DNA of 64,000 nt. Source: an uncultured Bacteroidales bacterium. Lineage in GTDB: Bacteria; Bacteroidota; Bacteroidia; Bacteroidales; FEN-979. Location: positions 1 through 64,000 of the forward strand of contig CAIYJU010000183.1 of the NCBI GenBank assembly GCA_903926565.1, given 5' to 3'. Below are positions 58,447-64,000 of the stretch, one piece after another (positions within the stretch are counted from its first letter, which is position 1; every line of letters begins with the position of its first letter). The notes beneath the pieces were generated by a model, which was not told where the DNA came from, did not search any database, and was given only the letters and a program-made list of their open reading frames with translations. A program made the position numbers and the translations under genes.

Positions 58447-60702
58447 ATGAAAACCAACAGGTGCAAATCAACCGGAGTTGTTCCCGTTTACAGCGTTTTT
58501 TTGATTGCTGTGATTGGATTGTTAGCCATAAGCCCGTGCAGGATCCAGGCACAGTGGAACAATAATACGTATGAAAATATCTTGTTGTCGGGCCTTCCAA
58601 CGGCCGACATCCAGTCCGCCCCCACCTCGGATGGCAAAACCTGGATCGCCTTTTATCATCAGAACGGCGGGAATTACGACATGAGGGCGCAGCTGATTGA
58701 TGCAAACGGTTATAAGTTACTCGGCCCTGATGGCATGCTTGTCGGAAACCACACTTCCGGTTCTGCCACCTATGTTTTTAATGTTTGCGTTGATGCATCT
58801 AATAATTTCATCATAGGATACCAGGATGAGCGGACAGGAACCATGCAGGCTGTTGCCTATAAAATTTCAGAGGCCGGCACCCAGCTTTGGGGTGCAAATG
58901 GTGTTGTTCTTGGCGGAGGACTGGCTCCTTATCCGGCCGCTTTAAGCAACGGCGAGGTGGTGGTTGCATGGAGCGGAGATTTAGGCAATACGCTGAATCT
59001 TCAGAAAATCACCCCGACAGGGTCACTGGCATGGGCCACACCTGTCACCATTACCGTTGGCTCGTCAACCACGACACGGGGGCAGGTTATTGCAAATTCT
59101 TCCGGAAAATTCTCGGTAATCTATCAAAAGGGAGGCATTTATACCACCCTGTATGCCCAGATGTTTGAAAATTCCGGCACAGCTGTCTTTCCTCCTTTGC
59201 AGATTTGTAATCAGACTACTGCAGGATACAGGTATTATTCCGTAGTTGCTGAAGCGGATACAACGTATTGCGGATATTACTCCTCTTCGGGGATGCGGTT
59301 TAACTCATTTCTTCAACGTATTAATCCTTCCGGAACCATCCCCTGGGGGATGAACGGGTCAAACTTCAACACCGCTGTTGCCTCCAATGACAATTACCAG
59401 GAAGAGACCAGCATCAATTTAACCCCGGGTTCCGATTTTGTCTGGTCCGTTTGTAATTTCAGCAATCCCAATCAAACGGTATATGGCGTTTATATTCAGA
59501 AATTTCGTAAAACAACAGGCGCACGGCAATTTACCGATCAGGCCAAAGTTGTCTATGCAATTAGTGCAGGAAGGGATCAGCGCTGTGGTGACCTCGCACT
59601 TGTGGATGATAACCCGATGTTTCTGAGCTACAACTCCACTGAGAAAATATTTGCCACAAGACTTGATGCCACAGGTAATTTTGCCTGGCCGGGGAACAGA
59701 ATTGAAGTCAGTTCAACCACAGCCGGCGGGTCAACACCCAAAATGCGCTATGGGTTCACACCCGACGGGCCAAACCGTTGCGCCGCCACCTGGACCGAGG
59801 ACAGGGGCACGGGTTATATGGGATATGCGCAGGGCGTGTCGGTTGGCGGATTGATCGGACTTAAGGTTGAGACTGCGAACGGGGTTCCTGCCATCATCAA
59901 TACAAGCGGCGGAACGTTACAGATGATCGCGACTGTGTTCCCTGCCACATCTGTCCAGGATGTTACCTGGAGCATCGTACCTGCAACAGGAATGGCCTCT
60001 GTTACCACAACCGGCCTGGTAACGGCAATTTCCAATGGCAATGTTTATGCAAAAGCTACCGCTGTGCAGGACCCGACTGTTTCAGATTCGATGCTGATCA
60101 CCATAAGCGGGCAATCTGCACAGCCACCAACCGTAATAACATTGCCAGCTACTGACGTTAGTTCATATACTGCATCTTTAAATGGAAATGTCAATGCAAA
60201 TGCGTCAGGTACCGAAGTGTTTTTCGATTGGGGGCTGACTTCAGCTTATGGCAATACCTTGAATGCAAGCCCTCAGGTGGTAACCGGCACAACTTCGACC
60301 CCGGTATCAGCCATGCTGAGCGGGTTAACTTCCAACACCACCTACCATTTCCGTGCCCGGGGCAGCAATGTGGCCGGAACAGCCACAGGTGCCGATCTCA
60401 CCTTTACAACAGCTGCAGGAGTTGGGATGTCAGAGAACAAGAAGTTGAAAGCAGATGTTTATCCGGTGCCAAATAACGGAAGGTTGAACGTCGTCCTCAG
60501 CAACATGACCAGTAAAATGGTTACATTAGAGGTGTATAACAACCTGGGAAAGAAAATCTTCAGTATTACAGACTTCAATGCCACGGAAAACGAAGTCACG
60601 GGCATTGATCTGAGGCCGGTTCCTCCCGGGATTTACACGCTCATTGTTCGCAGCATCAGCGAAAGAACGACATTTAACTTTGTGATAACTGATGGAAACT
60701 AA
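58447..60702 (+). CDS. Secreted multidomain protein with Ig-like and FN3-like domains and T9SS ending
   Basis: The 751-residue protein has a signal peptide (about the first 35 residues, ending RIQAQ). Residues 40-470 form a repetitive beta-rich region, probably a propeller, with recurring blades of type DASNNFIIGYQDERTG, GEVVVAWSGD and RCAATWTEDRGTG. Next is a Big_2-type Ig domain (about 475-560; TLQMIATVFPATSVQDVTWSI), an FN3-like domain (about 565-660; TYHFRARGSNVAGTATG) and a C-terminal T9SS-like domain (DVYPVPNNGRLNVVLSN, VPPGIYTLIVRS). The sorting domain has PVPNNG where PNPxxG is usual. It probably acts at the cell surface; ligand unknown. Its last 11 bp overlap the start of a histidine kinase gene. 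Confidence 0.85.
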   Translation: MKTNRCKSTGVVPVYSVFLIAVIGLLAISPCRIQAQWNNNTYENILLSGLPTADIQSAPTSDGKTWIAFYHQNGGNYDMRAQLIDANGYKLLGPDGMLVGNHTSGSATYVFNVCVDASNNFIIGYQDERTGTMQAVAYKISEAGTQLWGANGVVLGGGLAPYPAALSNGEVVVAWSGDLGNTLNLQKITPTGSLAWATPVTITVGSSTTTRGQVIANSSGKFSVIYQKGGIYTTLYAQMFENSGTAVFPPLQICNQTTAGYRYYSVVAEADTTYCGYYSSSGMRFNSFLQRINPSGTIPWGMNGSNFNTAVASNDNYQEETSINLTPGSDFVWSVCNFSNPNQTVYGVYIQKFRKTTGARQFTDQAKVVYAISAGRDQRCGDLALVDDNPMFLSYNSTEKIFATRLDATGNFAWPGNRIEVSSTTAGGSTPKMRYGFTPDGPNRCAATWTEDRGTGYMGYAQGVSVGGLIGLKVETANGVPAIINTSGGTLQMIATVFPATSVQDVTWSIVPATGMASVTTTGLVTAISNGNVYAKATAVQDPTVSDSMLITISGQSAQPPTVITLPATDVSSYTASLNGNVNANASGTEVFFDWGLTSAYGNTLNASPQVVTGTTSTPVSAMLSGLTSNTTYHFRARGSNVAGTATGADLTFTTAAGVGMSENKKLKADVYPVPNNGRLNVVLSNMTSKMVTLEVYNNLGKKIFSITDFNATENEVTGIDLRPVPPGIYTLIVRSISERTTFNFVITDGN

Positions 60703-61810
60703 ATTTGCCTCTGCAACAAGAAGTCCGATTGATAGTATTTTAAACAGCAATCTCAGTCTGGACAAGATTACCTATCTGAACGACATTTTCTGCTCGCTCT
60801 CGTTTATCTTTTGCATCCTTGACGAAAACCGGCAAATCGTTTATACTAACGATGTACTGATGAAAACCCTGCAGGTAGAAAATGTCGGGCAGGTCCTGGG
60901 TAAACGGTTTGGAGAAGCCATCAATTGCCGGTTTGCCTTTCAGGAGGAGGGTGGCTGCGGGACTTCGGAAAATTGTCGTTATTGCGGGGCAGTAAATGCA
61001 ATCCTTCAATGTCAGAAAACCCGGCTCAAAACCACATCGGAATGCCGGGTAAGACGAATTATTGAAGGCACAGAAAACTTCCTGGATATTGAAGTTACTG
61101 CAACTCCTTTTGTTCATGACAATTCCAGTTACACGATATTTTCACTGATCGATATCTCCGACCGTAAGCGTAAAGCGATTATTGAAAGGATATTCTTCCA
61201 TGATATAATGAATGTTGCTGCAGGTTTACAGGGATTTTTTGAATTGTTCGGTTCCATTGACGAGGAAGAGAAGGAGAGTTTTATTCAACTGGGGGCATCC
61301 TTAAGTCAGCAGATTATCGAAGAAATCGAAATGCAAAGGTTGATCACCCAGGCTGAAAACCATGAGCTGGCAGTAAATCTTCAGAAAACCGACACCCTCG
61401 ATTTCATCCAGCAATTGGCCGGCGATCTCCAGTTTCTTACGGTGGCAAAGGGAAAGAACATCGTGGTTGATGAAAACTCGGTAAAAATGTCATTTGAAAG
61501 CGATCCCGTATTGCTGCGCCGTGTTCTTAACAACATGGTGAAAAATGCGCTTGAAGCATCCCGAACCGGACAAACTGTGACCCTGGCTGTGAAAGAGATT
61601 GATGAAAAGATACAATTCTCCGTCCATAACCCGACTTTCATCCCCCGCGACATAGAGATGCAGGTGTTTATGCGTTCCTTCTCAACCAAAGGAACGCAAC
61701 GCGGTATTGGTACCTACAGCATGAAAATACTGGGTGAACAGCACCTTGGTGGGCGTGTTGATTTTACCACATCCGAAGTTGAAGGGACAACCTTCTTTAT
61801 TGTTTTATGA
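60692..61810 (+). CDS. PAS sensor histidine kinase with a cysteine cluster
   Basis: The 372-residue protein has an N-terminal PAS domain (about residues 30-155), a dimerisation helix with phosphoacceptor candidate His170 (FFHDIMNVAAG), and an ATP-binding domain with N-box VLNNMVKNALEAS and G-box RGIGTYSMKIL. No membrane segment. Inside the PAS domain four cysteines are arranged C79-x9-C89-x5-C95-x2-C98 (CRFAFQEEGGCGTSENCRYCG), which could bind an Fe-S cluster, zinc or heme and make it a redox sensor. The gene overlaps the preceding T9SS protein gene by 11 bp. No response regulator is adjacent. Confidence 0.9.
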   Translation: METKFASATRSPIDSILNSNLSLDKITYLNDIFCSLSFIFCILDENRQIVYTNDVLMKTLQVENVGQVLGKRFGEAINCRFAFQEEGGCGTSENCRYCGAVNAILQCQKTRLKTTSECRVRRIIEGTENFLDIEVTATPFVHDNSSYTIFSLIDISDRKRKAIIERIFFHDIMNVAAGLQGFFELFGSIDEEEKESFIQLGASLSQQIIEEIEMQRLITQAENHELAVNLQKTDTLDFIQQLAGDLQFLTVAKGKNIVVDENSVKMSFESDPVLLRRVLNNMVKNALEASRTGQTVTLAVKEIDEKIQFSVHNPTFIPRDIEMQVFMRSFSTKGTQRGIGTYSMKILGEQHLGGRVDFTTSEVEGTTFFIVL

Positions 61811-61842
61811 CCATATTTTAGTAATATTGAAGAAAAATAGCT

Positions 61843-64000
61843 ATGTCACCTGCCAATTTCTTCAGTTCAAAGGCAAAAAGCTTTCCTGCCAGGTTGGTAC
61901 TTGCTTTACTCCTGATCCTTCAATGTCAGTCCTTATTTGCAATACCATCCGGGGAGGTAACAGACTCCATACAGAGACAGGATTCGATAAACAATCCTGC
62001 CCGTTGGCTGGCCGGTAAGTCTGCGGCAAACCTGCTGAAGAAACGCACAGCCGATTATTATGAACACCAGGCAATTTTGAAACAAGGCAGGAATTTCATT
62101 CTTCTGAAAAGTGAAATCGAGACAGCATGGAATTTTATCGGTCAGGGCTTTGATTATGATGAAGTCAGGGAAGAGATCAAAATGATGTACACCTGGAGGG
62201 GAATGGCTGTTAAAGATGTCATCGTTCATCCGGACAGCATACTTACTGCCCGTAACCTGACAACCACGGCAATCCTGGTCAACGAGCTTTTAAACAGAAC
62301 CAGGAACCGGGTGACACAGATTCTTGCCTACCATAAATCCCTCGGGCAAATTCAGTCAAGGCTTGATTCCCTGGCCATGAACAGCATCCTGTACAAGGTT
62401 CCTGCCGACCCTGAGGCATTAAAGGATTATACCGGGAAAACCAATGCTTTGGACAATAAGCTGGAACCGGTAAACCATGGTCTGCGATTGGCCCTCGACA
62501 GCATCCAACGCCTTGAGACCCGCATTTATACGTTAAAAGCCATTCTTGAATCAGACATCTCCGACATTGAATCATTACGCCGGAAAACCTATGAAGAATT
62601 CGAATTCAAGTTGTCAGGAAGATTTAAACAACCTGCGTCCAAAAACAACAGTGCCGGACAAATTATCGGTTATTCCTGGGATAAGGCAGCGCTGGTCCTG
62701 GTTTTTTACATTTTTAACCATTATGATAAACTAGTCCTCATGTTGCTGTTTATTGTGGGGGGATACTTTTATCTGATCATGCTCAGAAAGAAATGCAGGG
62801 TAGACGGCTCTCTTGAACAGCTTAACACCCGTCAGCATGTCCTGAAATACCCGTTTGCATCTGCCACCTTCATGGTCATAGCCATTTTTCAGTTTTTTCT
62901 GCCGCTCCCACCTATTATTTTCAGTGGTTTAATATGGATTCTAAGTGCAGTTCTTCTGTCCGTTATCATCAGGCAATCGGTTTCCGGGTTCTGGTTCAAT
63001 ATCTGGCTATTGTTTACGCTGCAGTTCCTTCTTGCGTTTTTTGATAATTTAATACTGAAACAATCCCTGTTTGAACAGTGGGGCATCCTTTTGTTGAGTA
63101 TTTCCGGTCTGGCAACAGGAGTTTTCATACTTGTAAAAAACCGAAAGAATAATAAACAGGATAAGGTAATCATGCTGGCTATAGGGGTAATGTCATTGTA
63201 CGAACTATTGTCCATTTATTTTAATCTGACAGGTGGATATGATTTTGCCAAATCACTAATGTCCAATGGATTATACACGATTGTTGTAGCGTTTCTCCTT
63301 CTCTGGACCCTCCGCCTGTGGAATGAAACGCTGCGGATTTCCTACCACTACTTCCATGGTTCTGAAGAAGAAAAGCGTCCGCTGACCGATTTAAATTTCA
63401 ACAATACCTTTCCGGGATACTTTTACCTTCTTTTTTTCGCCGGATGGGTTGTCCTGATTGCCCGTACGACCTATTTCTACCAATCGCTCTTTGAGCCGTT
63501 GAAAGAAACCCTGATCGTTGAACGACACATCGGGGACTTTTCATTTACATATCAAAGCATCGTTGTCTTTTTCTTTGTCCTTTTTTTGGCAGGGTTTATT
63601 GCACGCATAGTCTCCTTTATTTCAGCAGACCCCCCGGAGAGCGCCGGTAAATCAAGAAACAGCGGTCTGGGAAGCTGGCTTCTCCTGGTCAGGATTGCCA
63701 TTATTGCAGCAGGTGTCACACTTGCTTTCATCTCTGCAGGGATTCCGATGGACAGGTTCGCGATCATCCTCGGCGCCCTCAGTGTTGGAATAGGATTCGG
63801 TTTGCAAACCCTCGTAAACAACCTCGTAAGCGGGTTGATTATCGCATTTGAAAAACCTGTGAATGTCGGAGACATTGTTGATTTTGCCGGCCAGACCGGG
63901 AAAATGAAGTCGATCGGGATTCGCAGCAGCGTGGTAACTACCTGGGATGGCGCCGATGTGATCATTCCCAACGGCGACCTGTTAAATCAGCACCTCGTAA
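61843..64000 (+). CDS. MscS-family mechanosensitive channel, large form, 3' end beyond the window
   Basis: The frame opens at the ATG at 61843 and is still open at the window end (719 codons). It starts with a signal peptide (about residues 1-33, ending QSLFA), a periplasmic helical, coiled-coil-rich region (about 40-270), several membrane helices (about 280-560), then the MscS core. The core has the pore helix with SVGIGFGLQTLVNNLVSGLI and the start of the beta domain (AFEKPVNVGDIVDF, then IRSSVVTTWDGADVIIPNGDLL). Large MscK-like members release solutes under membrane tension. The C-terminal domain is not visible. Confidence 0.93.
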   Translation, partial: MSPANFFSSKAKSFPARLVLALLLILQCQSLFAIPSGEVTDSIQRQDSINNPARWLAGKSAANLLKKRTADYYEHQAILKQGRNFILLKSEIETAWNFIGQGFDYDEVREEIKMMYTWRGMAVKDVIVHPDSILTARNLTTTAILVNELLNRTRNRVTQILAYHKSLGQIQSRLDSLAMNSILYKVPADPEALKDYTGKTNALDNKLEPVNHGLRLALDSIQRLETRIYTLKAILESDISDIESLRRKTYEEFEFKLSGRFKQPASKNNSAGQIIGYSWDKAALVLVFYIFNHYDKLVLMLLFIVGGYFYLIMLRKKCRVDGSLEQLNTRQHVLKYPFASATFMVIAIFQFFLPLPPIIFSGLIWILSAVLLSVIIRQSVSGFWFNIWLLFTLQFLLAFFDNLILKQSLFEQWGILLLSISGLATGVFILVKNRKNNKQDKVIMLAIGVMSLYELLSIYFNLTGGYDFAKSLMSNGLYTIVVAFLLLWTLRLWNETLRISYHYFHGSEEEKRPLTDLNFNNTFPGYFYLLFFAGWVVLIARTTYFYQSLFEPLKETLIVERHIGDFSFTYQSIVVFFFVLFLAGFIARIVSFISADPPESAGKSRNSGLGSWLLLVRIAIIAAGVTLAFISAGIPMDRFAIILGALSVGIGFGLQTLVNNLVSGLIIAFEKPVNVGDIVDFAGQTGKMKSIGIRSSVVTTWDGADVIIPNGDLLNQHLV

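Noticed and set aside
1-64000. tRNA, rRNA, riboswitch or replication origin
   Set aside because: No cloverleaf-like, rRNA-like, aptamer-like or DnaA-box cluster signal was recognised by reading; a covariance-model search would be needed to exclude small RNAs.

Overview
The window looks like a chromosomal segment of a Bacteroidota bacterium, probably a Bacteroidales-type free-living or sediment organism; no rRNA or other marker is present to go further. The reasons are four surface or secreted proteins, three with clear type IX secretion (T9SS) C-terminal sorting domains and one with a shorter match; repeated TAnnTTTG promoter elements of the Bacteroidota sigma factor; a LytS/LytTR pair; an ORF6N family; the AAA/DUF4143 family; and a 14-subunit complex I locus with a short NuoG. 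No tRNA, rRNA, CRISPR array or classical insertion sequence was seen.

Layout. 1-952: end of pstB and phoU (phosphate uptake). 974-1850: two decayed ORF6N genes bracketed by copies of one palindrome. 1932-5135: sugar MFS transporter, sugar-nucleotide transferase, small outer-membrane barrel. 5300-12634: an AT-rich block of about 7.3 kb bounded by direct repeats that match the 3' end of the membrane-protein gene at 12561-13175. It carries an AAA/DUF4143 ATPase flanked by its own 83-bp direct repeats, a chimeric subtilisin/gingipain-like secreted protein, and an Asp-box repeat T9SS protein. 12561-16578: membrane protein, RpoN, and a LytS-type kinase with its LytTR regulator. 16647-21460: a TolC-MacA-MacB efflux operon probably controlled by that two-component pair. 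21476-22622: tmk and a small secreted protein on the minus strand.

22984-39470 is the nuo operon (A B C D E F G H I J K L M N). It is complete but interrupted twice: by a four-helix-bundle (23S intervening-sequence type) protein gene inside inverted repeats between nuoJ and nuoK, and by an MBOAT/AlgJ-type O-acyltransferase pair between nuoM and nuoN. Four copies of one imperfect palindrome of about 105-120 bp fill the gaps before nuoB, nuoE, nuoI and nuoL.

39634-64000: a DUF3127 protein, a 33-residue lysine-rich ORF, a 1553-residue beta-helix/FN3 T9SS protein, a DbpA-like helicase with a DEFD motif, an F420/NADP-type reductase, a TPR membrane protein, a SufT-like protein, dxs, two membrane proteins, an NAD(P)-binding protein, a GMP reductase/IMPDH-like enzyme, a cold-shock-domain protein, a PAS/GAF protein without an output domain, a T9SS protein overlapping a cysteine-rich PAS histidine kinase, and a truncated MscS-type channel.

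The most unusual property of the window is its non-coding architecture. At least nine distinct families of palindromic elements sit in intergenic gaps. Several supply stop codons or leaders of neighbouring genes, and one encloses a small protein gene. The best candidates for something undescribed are the palindrome-enclosed four-helix-bundle gene together with the nuo palindromes, the direct-repeat-bounded block at 5300-12634, and the S8-C25 protease chimera.
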